From positions 7,872,501 to 7,936,500 of the forward strand of contig NZ_CP096255.1 in NCBI RefSeq assembly GCF_011516635.5: 64,000 nucleotides of DNA. The letters are read 5' to 3'. Origin of the DNA: Bradyrhizobium barranii subsp. apii (GTDB taxonomy: Bacteria > Pseudomonadota > Alphaproteobacteria > Rhizobiales > Xanthobacteraceae). Shown here in pieces: positions 17,796 through 26,881 of the stretch; the first letter of the stretch is position 1; every line of letters begins with the position of its first letter. A program made the position numbers and the translations under genes. Under the pieces are notes generated by a model that was given only the letters and a program-made list of their open reading frames with translations, was not told the DNA's origin and did not search any database.

Positions 17796-18296
17796 TCAGG
17801 GCTTGCCGATCACCATCGCGATGGCGGCGGCTACGAACGGGAACGGCACCGACACCGCGCAGCGGAACCAGACGAACCGGGCCGGCATGAACGGGATTTC
17901 CCACAGAATCACCCGTTGGAAGGCGAACAGGGCCCAGGCGACGACATAGGCGACCACCTGCGGCACCCCACCGCCCGACTTCAGCGCCACCGTGCCGATG
18001 GAGAAGCCGATCACGGGTCCGCCGGGCGTGGCGGCGCCGGCGACCACGGCCGTCGCAACCCCGAGCCAGCCGCTGTCCGGCCCGAGCCAGCCGGTAATCA
18101 CCTCCTGCGGGATGATGGCGGCGATGTAGCCGGAGCCGATCACCCCGAGCGCGATGCGCGGCACGATGTTGATGAAGTCCATGGAGCCTTCGCGGAGCGA
18201 GGCCTTGAACACCGGTGGGCCGCGGCGGAAGGCGATCAGGCCGACGCCGAACACCGAGCCCCACAGCAGGATGTCGATCAGAAGCGCGGCGCTCAA
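17796..18296 (-). CDS. COG0701-type permease, second half-size protein
   Basis: A 166-residue membrane protein with four to five hydrophobic segments. It has the COG0701 pattern: GWLGPDSGWLGVATAVVAGAATPGGPV (in two blocks about residues 68-94), PQVVAYVVAW and LWEIPFMPARF. The chosen start is a TTG at 18296 that overlaps the stop of the upstream gene (TTGA), giving a start like the family; an ATG at 18401 would add a long arginine-rich stretch overlapping the upstream gene. COG0701/ArsP proteins are efflux permeases of about 300 residues with two similar halves; here each half is a separate gene. Substrate is unknown. Confidence 0.75.
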   Translation of the reverse strand: MSAALLIDILLWGSVFGVGLIAFRRGPPVFKASLREGSMDFINIVPRIALGVIGSGYIAAIIPQEVITGWLGPDSGWLGVATAVVAGAATPGGPVIGFSIGTVALKSGGGVPQVVAYVVAWALFAFQRVILWEIPFMPARFVWFRCAVSVPFPFVAAAIAMVIGKP

Positions 18297-18904
18297 GTCT
18301 CGTCGTCCTTCGCGGCCGGCTGCGGATAAAGCCGGACATAGACGAAGCGGCCGAGCGCGCCGGCGAGCACCGGCAGCGGCAGCGAAATCAGGATCCGCCA
18401 CAGCGTGAAGTCGGTGCCCATGATCGGGATTTCCCAGGCCACCGCGCGGCCGTACCCGATCAGGGTCCAGCTCACGACCATGGCGATGGTGGCGCCGAAA
18501 TCGGCGCCGACGGCGAGCAGCGCGCTCGCCACCGGATAGGCGGTGAAGGGTCCGCCCGGCAGGATCGCGCCGAAGGCGGTGCCGATCAAAAGGCCCATCA
18601 GGCCGGATTTCGGCCCGAGCGAGCGCGAGACTTTTTCGTGCGGCAGGATCTCGGAGATGAAGGCCCCGAGCAGGCAGCCGGCCAGCACGCGCGGCAGGAT
18701 GCCGCCGAACAGCGAGAGGTCGTGCGTGAGAATCTCCAGGACACCGTCTGTGCCATCACGCCGCCAGACCAGGCCCGCGCTCACCGCCACCAGCACCGCG
18801 ATGATGATGGTCGACCAGCCGATCGGCTTGCGCACACGCCCCGGCCGCGGCTCGGACTCCGCGTCCTCGGCAGGCGCCGGATTGCTCGGGGAAGGCTCTG
18901 ACAA
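18293..18904 (-). CDS. COG0701-type permease, first half-size protein
   Basis: A 203-residue membrane protein: a soluble Pro/Glu-rich N-terminus (about 1-28), then about five hydrophobic segments. The same core as in the next gene is present: SLGPKSGLMGLLIGTAFGAILPGGPF, VSWTLIGYGRAVAWEIPIMG and SLPLPVLAGALGR (about residues 95-190). Each of the pair corresponds to one half of a full COG0701 permease, so they probably work as a heterodimer. The stop is coupled to the TTG of the downstream gene. Although the pair lies just upstream of the zinc operon on the same strand, the Zur box separates them from it. Confidence 0.75.
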   Translation of the reverse strand: MSEPSPSNPAPAEDAESEPRPGRVRKPIGWSTIIIAVLVAVSAGLVWRRDGTDGVLEILTHDLSLFGGILPRVLAGCLLGAFISEILPHEKVSRSLGPKSGLMGLLIGTAFGAILPGGPFTAYPVASALLAVGADFGATIAMVVSWTLIGYGRAVAWEIPIMGTDFTLWRILISLPLPVLAGALGRFVYVRLYPQPAAKDDET

Positions 18905-19039
18905 CGGGCTCGGTGGGCTCGAGGGTGATGCCCATCCTGATTAAGGGCGCCGCCCACGCGATGCAAACAGTACGATGGCGGGAAGCGATGCGCACCTCGC
19001 GCAGGCCCATGCGAAGCAGCAACCGAATTCCGCACAGCA

Positions 19040-19069
19040 AAAAGGCGGCCGCGCATGCGACCGCCTTTT
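19040..19069. terminator. Bidirectional terminator after sodB
   Basis: AAAAGGCGG and CCGCCTTTT form a 9-bp stem around a 12-base loop that can itself pair (CGC/GCG). On both strands the stem ends in a T run. It lies 51 bases after the sodB stop. Confidence 0.8.
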
Positions 19070-19119
19070 CGAGTTCGTCATCCCGGAGCGGCGATGCCGC
19101 ACCCGGAAAGTGTGATGGC

Positions 19120-19716
19120 TCAGGCCTTGTCGAACAGGGACTCGACGTATTCCCAGTTCACGAGGTTCTCGACGAACGCCTTCAGATAGTCCGGACGGCG
19201 ATTGCGATAGTCGATGTAGTAGGAGTGCTCCCAGACGTCCACGCCGAGGATCGGGGTGGCGCCATGCACCAGCGGATTCTCGCCGTTCGGGGTCTTGGAG
19301 ATTTCGAGCTTGCCGTTCTTGACCTGCAGCCAGGCCCAGCCGGAGCCGAACTGGCCGACGCCGGCCGCCTGGAAGTCCGTCTTGAACTTCTCGAAGCCGC
19401 CGAGGTCCTCGTTGATCTTCTTCTCGAGCTTGCCCGGCAGCTTGGTGCCGCCGCCATTGGGCTTCATCCAGCTCCAGAAGTGGATGTGGTTGTAGTGCTG
19501 GCCGGCATTGTTGAACACGGCCGGGTTCTTGCCGAACGAGCCCTTGACGATCTCCTCAAGGGACTTGCCTTCCCATTCGGTGCCCTTAAGCGCGTTGTTG
19601 CCGTTGGTGACGTAGGCCTGATGATGCTTGTCGTGGTGGAATTCCAGCGTCTCCTTCGACATGAACTGGCCGAGGGCGTCATAGGCGTAAGGGAGTGGGG
19701 GCAGCGTAAAGGTCAT
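19120..19716 (-). CDS. sodB: Superoxide dismutase, Fe/Mn family
   Basis: A 198-residue Fe/Mn superoxide dismutase, full length. Metal ligands are His27, His77 (GQHYNH), Asp160 and His164 (DVWEHSYYIDY). The Gln in AGQ (Gln73) at the N-terminal-domain position is the iron-type arrangement, so iron is more likely than manganese. There is no signal peptide, so it protects the cytoplasm. It is a single-gene unit: a terminator follows it and the upstream neighbour is divergent. The upstream gap contains CAATTTGCGAAATTG (19794-19808), a short palindrome of unknown use. Confidence 0.95.
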   Translation of the reverse strand: MTFTLPPLPYAYDALGQFMSKETLEFHHDKHHQAYVTNGNNALKGTEWEGKSLEEIVKGSFGKNPAVFNNAGQHYNHIHFWSWMKPNGGGTKLPGKLEKKINEDLGGFEKFKTDFQAAGVGQFGSGWAWLQVKNGKLEISKTPNGENPLVHGATPILGVDVWEHSYYIDYRNRRPDYLKAFVENLVNWEYVESLFDKA

Positions 19717-19948
19717 GGGTTGTTGTCCGCGACTGATGGGGAACTGGCTTAACGGGGACTCTTATAGAAGGTTCCACCGCCGTTAAATACCGCCAATTTG
19801 CGAAATTGCGTGATGCGGCCGATTGGCCGGATTGCATAAAATCGACGCATCGTGGGGCGCGCTTCGACAGGCTGTAAAATATCATTGCCTTTGAGGCGCT
19901 TATGGCAGAACGAACGCACCACGGCGCGGAGATGCGGAAGAGAGAGCG

Positions 19949-20476
19949 ATGAGCATCGAAATCGACATTCTGAACGGCGACGCCTCGTGGCCGATCGCAA
20001 AGCCGCTGCTCAGCGCGGTCTGGGGCCAAGACGCCGCGGAGAAGCCGTCGTGGAGCCACGTTAAATGGGCCAATGCCGACCTTCGCGTGCTGATCGAGAC
20101 GCCCGAGGACGGCCTCGTCTGCCACGTCGGCATCTACTTCCGTACCGTCACCTGGAATGGACAGAAGGTTCACATCGGCGGCATCGGCGGGGTCTGCACC
20201 CGCGAGGACCGGCGCGGCCGCGGCTACGCGACCATGGCGATCGACGCAGCCATCCACACCATGCGCGCCAACGAGGCGGTCCGTTTCGGGCTGCTGTTCT
20301 CCGAATCGAACAATTTTGCGTTCTACGAAGCCCGCAGCTGGCTGCCCTTCAAGGGCGAGGTCTATTGCGAGCAGCCGGAGGGTCGGATCCGCTTCGACTA
20401 CATGGCGCCGTACGTCTTCAACATCGTCCGCGCGCCGACGCTGGGCACCATCGACCTATGCGGCCTGCCCTGGTGA
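19949..20476 (+). CDS. GNAT family N-acetyltransferase
   Basis: A 175-residue GNAT protein. The acetyl-CoA loop is GVCTREDRRGRGYATMAIDAA (about residues 81-101 in two blocks, R-R-G-R-G-Y), with a preceding strand VHIGGIGG. The layout (SW...DLRVLIE...CHVGIYFR) is loosely like NodA-type acyltransferases, but the NodA signature residues are not there. It is monocistronic in appearance and divergent from sodB. AGAGAGCG precedes the ATG. Substrate unknown. Confidence 0.8.
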   Translation: MSIEIDILNGDASWPIAKPLLSAVWGQDAAEKPSWSHVKWANADLRVLIETPEDGLVCHVGIYFRTVTWNGQKVHIGGIGGVCTREDRRGRGYATMAIDAAIHTMRANEAVRFGLLFSESNNFAFYEARSWLPFKGEVYCEQPEGRIRFDYMAPYVFNIVRAPTLGTIDLCGLPW

Positions 20477-20558
20477 GCCCTGCGTGAGGGGAGGACTGGC
20501 GCGAAGATGCTGCGCCCGATAAGATGTCGATCGTCATCCAATATTCCGCCCGGTGAAC

Positions 20559-21940
20559 ATGACGATCGACGCCTCCGCAGACGCCGCGCCGCCACATGCA
20601 CCGGTCGCTTCCATTGCGAGCCTGCTGACGGCGCCGATCCTGCCGACCCTGCTGCGGCTCGCGATCCCCAACATGATCGCGATGGTCGGCAGCACGCTGG
20701 TTGCGATTGCCGAGACCTCCTATATCGGCCGGCTCGGCACCATTCCGCTGGCGGCGATCGCGCTGGTGTTTCCGTTCGCGATGCTGACGCAGATGATGAG
20801 CGCGGGCGCGATGGGCGGCGGCGTTTCGTCCGCGATCAGCCGCGCGCTCGGCGCAGGCGATCTGACCGCGCCGCGACGCTGGCGCTGCACGCCGCCATCA
20901 TCGGCCTCTGCGGCGGACTGTTCTTCACGGTGATGATGCTCGCCTTCGGCCGCAGCTTCTTCACGCTGCTCGGCGGACGCGAGCGCGTGCTCGAGGAAGC
21001 CAGCGGCTATTCACAAATGCTGTTCTCCGGCGCGGTCGCGATCTGGCTCGTCAACACGCTGGCCTCGGTGATCCGCGGCACCGGCGACATGCGCCTGCCT
21101 TCGATGATTCTGATCGGGGCGAGCGCGCTCCAGATCGCGCTCGGCGGCACGCTGGGGCTCGGCCTGTTCGGCGTGAAGCAATTCGGCATGCCCGGTGTCG
21201 CCGCCGGCCAGTTGATCGCTTTCACCTGCGCGGCGATCTTCTTCCTCTGGTATCTGCTGTCCGGCCGCAGCCGGCTGCCGCTGAAGGTCCGCGCCTTCCA
21301 TTTCGAACGCGCGATGTTCCTGGACATCCTCAAGGTCGGCGCGGTCGCCTGCCTGTCGCCGCTCCAGACCGTGCTCACGATTCTGATCTTCACAAAAATC
21401 CTCGCGACCTTCGGCACCGAGATGCTGGCCGGCTACGGCATCGGCTCGCGGCTGGAATTCCTGCTGATCCCGATCACCTTCGCCTTCGGCATCGCCTCGG
21501 TGCCGATGGTCGGCATGGCGATGGACGCCGGACATGTGAAACGCGCGCGGCGTGTCGCCTGGACCGCAGCCGCGGCTTCGGGATTGACCGTCGGATTGAT
21601 CGGCCTCGTCATCGCGCTTGATCCGGCGTTGTGGGTATCGCTCTTCACCGGGGATCCCGGCGTCACCGCGGCGGCGCACAGCTATTTCCACTGGGCAGGT
21701 CCGGCCTTCGCGTTCTTCGGCATGGGCGTGTCGCTGTACTTCTCTTCGCAAGGCGCGGCGCGCGTCGGCGGTCCGGTGCTCGCCTCCACCGCCCGGCTTC
21801 TGATCGTCGCGATCGGCGGCGTCGGCCTGATGATGGCGCAGGCGCCGGCCTGGACGTTGTTCGCGCTGGTCGGCGGCGCCATGGTCGTGTTCGGGCTTTC
21901 GACCGCGGCCTCGGTCGCCTTCGCACGCTGGGGCAAATGA
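20559..21940 (+). pseudogene. MATE-family efflux transporter with a frameshift
   Basis: Two open frames together make one full MATE (Na or H-coupled multidrug efflux) protein of about 460 residues. The first part (from ATG 20559, or GTG 20553) runs through PILPTLLRLAIPNMIAMVG, SYIGRLGTIPLAA and GGGVSSAISRALGAGD. At about 20868-20872 the reading must move by -1 to continue as ATLALHAAIIGLCGG through the remaining membrane segments to 21940. A single missing G in the run around GACCGCGCCGCGACG explains it. In the undamaged frame the second part is normal and long, so the lesion is recent or a sequencing error. If real, no full transporter is made. Confidence 0.8.
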
Positions 21941-22036
21941 GCGCAGGCAAATAAGCGCGGGAATGTGATTCCGTCCAGCGTTGCACTATCCTGCCGGACT
22001 GCTATGGAGGCGCCTCCATTTTCGGGGGCACTTTCC

Positions 22037-22471
22037 ATGTTCGGCAGATTCGCCATCCTTTCCATCATCCTGACTGCACTGTTTGGTGCGACCGCCGCCC
22101 ACGCGCAGAGCGCCGATGGGACCTGGCTGACGCAGGCCGGCGATGCGCGCGTCAAGATCAGCAAATGCGGCGGCGGCATCTGCGGCCATATCGTCTGGCT
22201 GCGCGAGCCCTAAGACACCGCGACCGGCCAGCCTGCGACCGACAGCAAGAATCCCAATCCAGCGCTCGCCAAACGCGCGATGATCGGGCTGCCGCTGTTC
22301 AGCGGCATGGAGCCCTCAGGGCCGAACAAGTGGTCGGGCCAGATCTACAATGCCGATGACGGCAGCACCTATGCGAGCAACGTCTCCGTGACTGGTGCGG
22401 ATTCGCTGCGGGTCGAAGGTTGCGTCGGCGCGCTCTGCGGCGGCGAGACCTGGACGCGCGCCGGACGCTAG
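22037..22471 (+). pseudogene. DUF2147 secreted protein interrupted by an in-frame TAA
   Basis: The frame starts with a signal peptide (MFGRFAILSIILTALFG...AHA, about residues 1-24) and continues with the DUF2147 pattern GTWLTQ, VKISKCGGGICGHIVWLREP. A TAA at 22211-22213 then interrupts it, and the same frame goes on without shift through DTATGQPATDSKNPNPALA, GLPLFSGMEP, WSGQIYNADDGSTYASNV and CVGALCGGETWTR to TAG at 22471. Both parts are needed for the normal domain of about 120 residues. It is therefore a nonsense mutant (one base change), or a read-through case. DUF2147 proteins are periplasmic and of unknown function. Confidence 0.8.
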
Positions 22472-23622
22472 CTCGCGCCCGCCATCATCGCCTTCAACGC
22501 CGTCGCCGCCGACGCGTAGCCGCCGCGCGCGCCGTCGATGAAGTGGACGTGGTCGCTGCGCAGCGCCGACGGCGTGAAACAGGTCATCATCGCGGCGTCC
22601 TGTGGGTAGAGGCCGTAGCGCACGATGCCGTCGCGCGCCGCAGCCACGAGACGGTCGCTCAACGCGCGCTCAAGCTGCGGGGTGCAGTCGAGGATCATGC
22701 GCAGGCCGTCGTCATATTTGCGGAAGTCCGAGTTCTCGACCACCTGGCGCTTGTAGACGTTTGGCACGAAGCCGCCGACGTTGAGGTCGAAGCGCATAAT
22801 CAGATAGACGAACAGCGTGTAGGCCAGCACGCGGGCGCGGCGTGCGACCAGCGGACCTCCGCGTTTGGTGCGGGCTTCGAATTCCAGCCCCTGCGGCGGC
22901 CATTTCAGCGGCGGTCCCTGCGGCGGCACCGGGCGGCCGCCATCAGGGCTGCGCTCGACGAGATGGATGATGTCCTCGATCACCTTGCGGAAGGCTTGCG
23001 GATCGCCACCGCGCGCCGGCATCACCAGCACCGACAGGATCAGGCCGCGCGCGGCCGGCATCACCTCGAAGCGGCAGGACAGGCCGGAAAGATCGGGCTG
23101 CGTGCCGGCGGGCGCCTCGGCGACCGCGAATTCGCCGCGCTTCATGGCGGCGTCGGCCCAGGCGAGCCCGCCGCCGGAAAACATCGCATAGGACAAATTG
23201 GCCGACGGACCGAAGCGTGCGACGCGCACGTCGAGCCCTTGCGCGCGGATCGCACTCACCGGCACCAGCGCGACGCGCATCTTCAGATCGAGATCTTCCC
23301 GCACCCAGGTCGCGGTCGCGGCCAGCGCCTCGCGGGCGCGTTCGACATCGGAAGGCGCGACCGCAAAGCTCGCGCCGTCGCCGCCGAACACGAAGGGGAA
23401 TTCGCGCCCCTCCAATGCGTTCGTCACCGCCGCGATCACGGCCGCACCGGCCATGTTGACCGCCTTATAGCGCTGCGCCGCAATCGCCTTGGTGGAATCG
23501 ACGATATCGGCGACGCCGATGTTCCAATCATCCGGCAGCGGCGCATAGAGCGCGGGGTCCATCAGGCTGGTGAAGCCGCGAAAGACAGGAATGCTGCCGT
23601 AGAAGGATTCGCCTGATGTCAT
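22468..23622 (-). CDS. DUF3095-family protein with cyclase-like motifs
   Basis: A 384-residue cytoplasmic protein of the DUF3095 family. The N-terminal half has segments like class III nucleotide cyclases: NIGVADIVDSTKAIA (about residues 34-48; an Asp in the metal position followed by ST) and FPFVFGGDGASFAV (about 74-87; GGDG where cyclases have a second acidic motif). The C-terminal half is specific to the family (SDHVHFIDGARGGYASAA). The start at 23622 gives the family N-terminus; upstream in-frame sequence looks non-coding. The gene overlaps the end of the convergent DUF2147 frame by 4 bases. Nucleotide cyclase activity is a hypothesis. Confidence 0.7.
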   Translation of the reverse strand: MTSGESFYGSIPVFRGFTSLMDPALYAPLPDDWNIGVADIVDSTKAIAAQRYKAVNMAGAAVIAAVTNALEGREFPFVFGGDGASFAVAPSDVERAREALAATATWVREDLDLKMRVALVPVSAIRAQGLDVRVARFGPSANLSYAMFSGGGLAWADAAMKRGEFAVAEAPAGTQPDLSGLSCRFEVMPAARGLILSVLVMPARGGDPQAFRKVIEDIIHLVERSPDGGRPVPPQGPPLKWPPQGLEFEARTKRGGPLVARRARVLAYTLFVYLIMRFDLNVGGFVPNVYKRQVVENSDFRKYDDGLRMILDCTPQLERALSDRLVAAARDGIVRYGLYPQDAAMMTCFTPSALRSDHVHFIDGARGGYASAATALKAMMAGAS

Positions 23623-23847
23623 CGGGTGATGCCGGATGGTTGGGAGTGCGTCCGAGGAAGATACGAGGCGGGATCGATCCGGGTTCGCCGCCCGACGTCC
23701 CCTCTTTCGATTCCCGATCATTGGCCGAAATGCACCCGGACAACAAGATCGCGCCACGCTGCAAATGCCGCAGTCCGTCATTGATCGGCGTCAAAGAGCC
23801 GGCCGGAAGAGCGGCTATGGTAGGGGCATCTCCAGATATTACATGGG

Positions 23848-24225
23848 ATGATCGAAGTGCCCGACTTCGGCAACAAGGACTCGACCGCTCCGGTGCGCCG
23901 GCGCACGGGGCTCGATCCGCTCAGCGCGGTGAAGATGCCGGAAGCACTGACCGCGGCCGTCGACGCCTGGGCTGAAGCTCATCACTTGTCGCGTTCGGCT
24001 GCGATCTGCAAGCTGGTCGAACTGGGCCTGAAGGTCGCGCCCCCGGAATTCTCGTCGGCCCAGCCGGTCGCATCCGACGCCACCAGGATCGAGGCGCTGG
24101 CCGTGCACGAGATCGAGCGGCTGCTCGACCCCGCATTGCCAACGGACGAACGCGAACGCCGCATACGCCGCCTGACCGAAGGGCCGCCGGAATTTTCACG
24201 CGAGCGGATTGACCTGCCGAAGTGA
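23848..24225 (+). CDS. Small ribbon-helix-helix-like hypothetical protein
   Basis: A 125-residue acidic protein. Residues about 28-52 (VKMPEALTAAVDAWAEAHHLSRSAAICKLVELGL) have the strand-helix-helix pattern of CopG/Arc-type DNA-binding proteins, with a long charged C-terminal tail. It could be a small transcription regulator or an antitoxin, but no toxin gene is adjacent. Similar short proteins are common in Bradyrhizobium-type genomes. Confidence 0.55.
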   Translation: MIEVPDFGNKDSTAPVRRRTGLDPLSAVKMPEALTAAVDAWAEAHHLSRSAAICKLVELGLKVAPPEFSSAQPVASDATRIEALAVHEIERLLDPALPTDERERRIRRLTEGPPEFSRERIDLPK

Positions 24226-24229
24226 ACGC

Positions 24230-24439
24230 CTAGTGCAGCTTTTCGTCCTCGCGCTTGCGCAGGGCGTCGAGAGAGAGATCGTGGCAGCCGACCAGGCGCA
24301 CGAATTGCTGCGGATACATTTCATGACCGTGTCCGCCGGAATTCTGATGCGTCATCGGGGGGCAATGGACATCGTCCGGCTTCGCGCGAGGCTCCTCGAT
24401 CCGGGCTTGATTTGAAGCGGTCATGTTTGAAGTGGCCAT
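24230..24439 (-). CDS. Small hypothetical protein
   Basis: A 69-residue hydrophilic protein with several His, Gln and Pro (PPMTHQNSGGHGHEMYPQQF). No membrane segment or signal peptide is visible. The start at 24439 is chosen because GAGAGGGAG sits 6 bases upstream; an in-frame start at 24499 lacks such a site. No family recognised. Confidence 0.45.
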   Translation of the reverse strand: MATSNMTASNQARIEEPRAKPDDVHCPPMTHQNSGGHGHEMYPQQFVRLVGCHDLSLDALRKREDEKLH

Positions 24440-24565
24440 CGACTGCTCCCTCTCGATTAGGGCAGATCGATTGACGTAAGCCAATCGATTGCGGGGCATC
24501 TTACGACCAAATCCGGCTCGATGTCATTGCGTCGGATCAACTCAATTGTCGCGGCGGAGTTCCGC

Positions 24566-25288
24566 TTACGCCGTGTTCCCCGCATCGATCGTGAATACGG
24601 TGCCGGTGACGTTGCGGCCGCCCTCGCCGAGCAGATATTCCACCATGCGCGCGACATCGTCGGTCTCCGGCAGGCGACGTAGCGCGCTGCGGCCGGCGAT
24701 GCGCTTGCGTCCTTCGTCGGAGAGATTGTGGGTCAGCTCGGTGTCGATGAAACCAGGCGCGATCGCGTTCACGGTGATGCCGAGCTTGCCGACCTCGCGC
24801 GCGAGCGAGCGGGTGAAGCCGGTGGCGGCGGCCTTGGTCGCGCCGTAGACGGAGAGGCCGTTGTAGCCCGTGGTCGCGATGATCGAGGACATATTGATGA
24901 TGCGGCCGGCGCCGTCGGCCATCATCTGGCGCGCGACATATTTGGAGAGGATGATCTGCGACAGCACGTTGAGCTGCACCAGCGCCTCGATCTCGGAATT
25001 GTGCATGGTGGCGAGTAGGCCTTCGGTGCCGAGGCCGGCATTGTTGACGAGGCCGTAGATCGGGCCGAACTCGTCGCGAATAAGCTTCGCGAACGCCGGG
25101 ATCGCGTCGATCACGGCGAGGTCGCAGGCGCGGAAATGCAGGCGCCCTTCGGAGAGGCCGATCGCCGCCCTGAGCTCGTCGCTCTCGCGCCGTGCCGCCG
25201 CAATCACGTTATAGCCGGCATCAGCCAGCCGCCTTCCGATCGCAAGGCCGATGCCGCGGCTGCCGCCGGTGACGAGGACATTATGCAT
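24566..25288 (-). CDS. SDR-family 3-oxoacyl reductase (FabG-like)
   Basis: A 240-residue classical short-chain dehydrogenase: cofactor motif TGGSRGIG (residues about 7-14), NNAG, catalytic Ser in NMSSIIAT, and YGATK with the Tyr-x-x-x-Lys pair. The family reduces 3-oxoacyl groups on ACP or CoA with NAD(P)H. The start at 25288 overlaps the 3' end of the adenylating-enzyme gene by 8 bases. Together with that gene and the ACP upstream it forms a three-gene operon for an acyl-ACP product, now disturbed by an insertion in the ACP gene. Confidence 0.85.
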   Translation of the reverse strand: MHNVLVTGGSRGIGLAIGRRLADAGYNVIAAARRESDELRAAIGLSEGRLHFRACDLAVIDAIPAFAKLIRDEFGPIYGLVNNAGLGTEGLLATMHNSEIEALVQLNVLSQIILSKYVARQMMADGAGRIINMSSIIATTGYNGLSVYGATKAAATGFTRSLAREVGKLGITVNAIAPGFIDTELTHNLSDEGRKRIAGRSALRRLPETDDVARMVEYLLGEGGRNVTGTVFTIDAGNTA

Positions 25289-26663
25289 CGGTGCGCGCCA
25301 GTTTTCCGGCCGGGGTGACGTCGAGCGCATCGACGAAGCGGATCACCGCCGGCACCTTGTGGGACGCAAGCTGCGCACGGCACTGATCCAGGATCTGGTC
25401 GCGGATCTCCTTCACCCGCGCCTGATCCGTGCCGTCGGCGAGGATCACGTCGGCGACGACGATGCCGCCGGTGATCGGGCTGCGGCGCGATTTCGCCCGC
25501 GACATCCGCACGTCGGCATGGCGGTTGATGACCGCCTCGATCTCCTCGGGATGAACCTTCAGCCCGCCGATATTGATGATGCCGCCGCGGCGGCCGATGA
25601 AATAATAGCGGTCGCCGCGCAACTCGACGATGTCGCCGCTGTCGACGAACCCGTCGTCATCGGTCAACGCGGCCGCATTGCGGCCGATGTAAGCATGCGC
25701 CGTGCGCGTCGAGCGGATGCGCAGCGAGCCGTCGACGACCTTCATCTCGACGCCGTTGCGGTTACCGAGATAATCGGCCGGAAAGCCCTCCAGCCCGTCA
25801 TTGACGGCAAAGCCGACGCCCGCCTCGGTCGAGGCATAGGCGTGACCGACGGAGGAATTGGGGAACGCGGCCTTCAGGCCATCCAGCACCGCCTGGTCGG
25901 CGATCTCGCCGGACAGACGGACGTATCCCGGCGCGAACTGTGCAGCCGAGCCACTCATCAAGAGCTTGCGCCAGTGCGATGGCGTGCCGGAGATATGGGT
26001 GACGCCGCGCGCATTCAGCCGCGCGACGTGGTCGCCGAGCGCTTCATGCGGATCGGACAGCACCATCGAGCCGCCGGAGAGAACCGCGCGCAGGAAGATC
26101 TGCAGGCCGCCATAGCGGCGAATGTCGTAGAATGTCGCCCAGACCGGCGCTGGTCCGCGCGCAGGGCCTTCAGCGACGATGGCGCCCGTCAATGCTTCCA
26201 GCGTATGGCCGGCGATTTTCGGTACGCCCGACGTGCCGGACGTCAGCATCAGCCATTCCGTGGCGCGTTCGGTCCTGGCCGGCGTGGCGGCCAGAAGCGG
26301 CAATTGCGCGGTGACGACGAGCGCGACCGCCTTTGCAGCCCATTGCGCAGGCTCGTCCGTAACGACGGCATCGATCTCGGCGTCCGCGATCAGCGCATCG
26401 AGATGCGCCGGATTGAGATCGGGCGGGCACAGCAGAATGCGCCGCGCGACACCATCGAGCTCAATCATGGCGAGGCCGGATTTGAGCTGGTCCGACAGCT
26501 TCAGCAGGACAGAGCGGCCCGCCAGCTCGCGCAGGCGCCCGCCCAGAACCGTATGCGGCAGCACATCCGTCAGCGACACCACATGATGGGCGTCCGAGAT
26601 CGTACGGCCCTTGAGCTCCGGGCTCAGATAGTCGCGAAGCGCGAAGATCTCACGCGGGGACAT
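25281..26663 (-). CDS. AMP-dependent adenylating enzyme (acyl-ACP/CoA ligase type)
   Basis: A 460-residue ANL-superfamily enzyme, shorter than standard acyl-CoA synthetases. Core motifs: WLMLTSGTSGVPK (P-loop, about residues 136-148), HAYASTEAG (A5-like), FVDSGDIVE (A7-like) and PAGKLARTDA at the C-terminus with the catalytic lysine. It should activate a carboxylic acid with ATP. It follows directly on an acyl carrier protein gene (14-base overlap), so loading of that ACP is the likely job. The substrate is unknown. Confidence 0.82.
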   Translation of the reverse strand: MSPREIFALRDYLSPELKGRTISDAHHVVSLTDVLPHTVLGGRLRELAGRSVLLKLSDQLKSGLAMIELDGVARRILLCPPDLNPAHLDALIADAEIDAVVTDEPAQWAAKAVALVVTAQLPLLAATPARTERATEWLMLTSGTSGVPKIAGHTLEALTGAIVAEGPARGPAPVWATFYDIRRYGGLQIFLRAVLSGGSMVLSDPHEALGDHVARLNARGVTHISGTPSHWRKLLMSGSAAQFAPGYVRLSGEIADQAVLDGLKAAFPNSSVGHAYASTEAGVGFAVNDGLEGFPADYLGNRNGVEMKVVDGSLRIRSTRTAHAYIGRNAAALTDDDGFVDSGDIVELRGDRYYFIGRRGGIINIGGLKVHPEEIEAVINRHADVRMSRAKSRRSPITGGIVVADVILADGTDQARVKEIRDQILDQCRAQLASHKVPAVIRFVDALDVTPAGKLARTDA

Positions 26664-26881
26664 TTTCGTAGGCCCGCACGAAATCGCCCACGGTGGCGGG
26701 GAACGCTACGTCCTCGGAAATAGTGAAGGGATCGACGCCGGTCTCGTCCTCGAGGCGCGCCACCAAAATTGCGAAGGCGAGGGAATCGAAACCCGTCTCG
26801 TGCAGGGACAGATCGTCCGAGAGTGCAGGAAGCGTAACGTGCTGCTCCTTGGCGATCTGCTGGATCGCTTCGATGACCTTA

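Noticed and set aside
19949..20476. NodA-like acyltransferase
   Set aside because: Only a loose GNAT-level resemblance; NodA-specific residues and other nod genes are absent.
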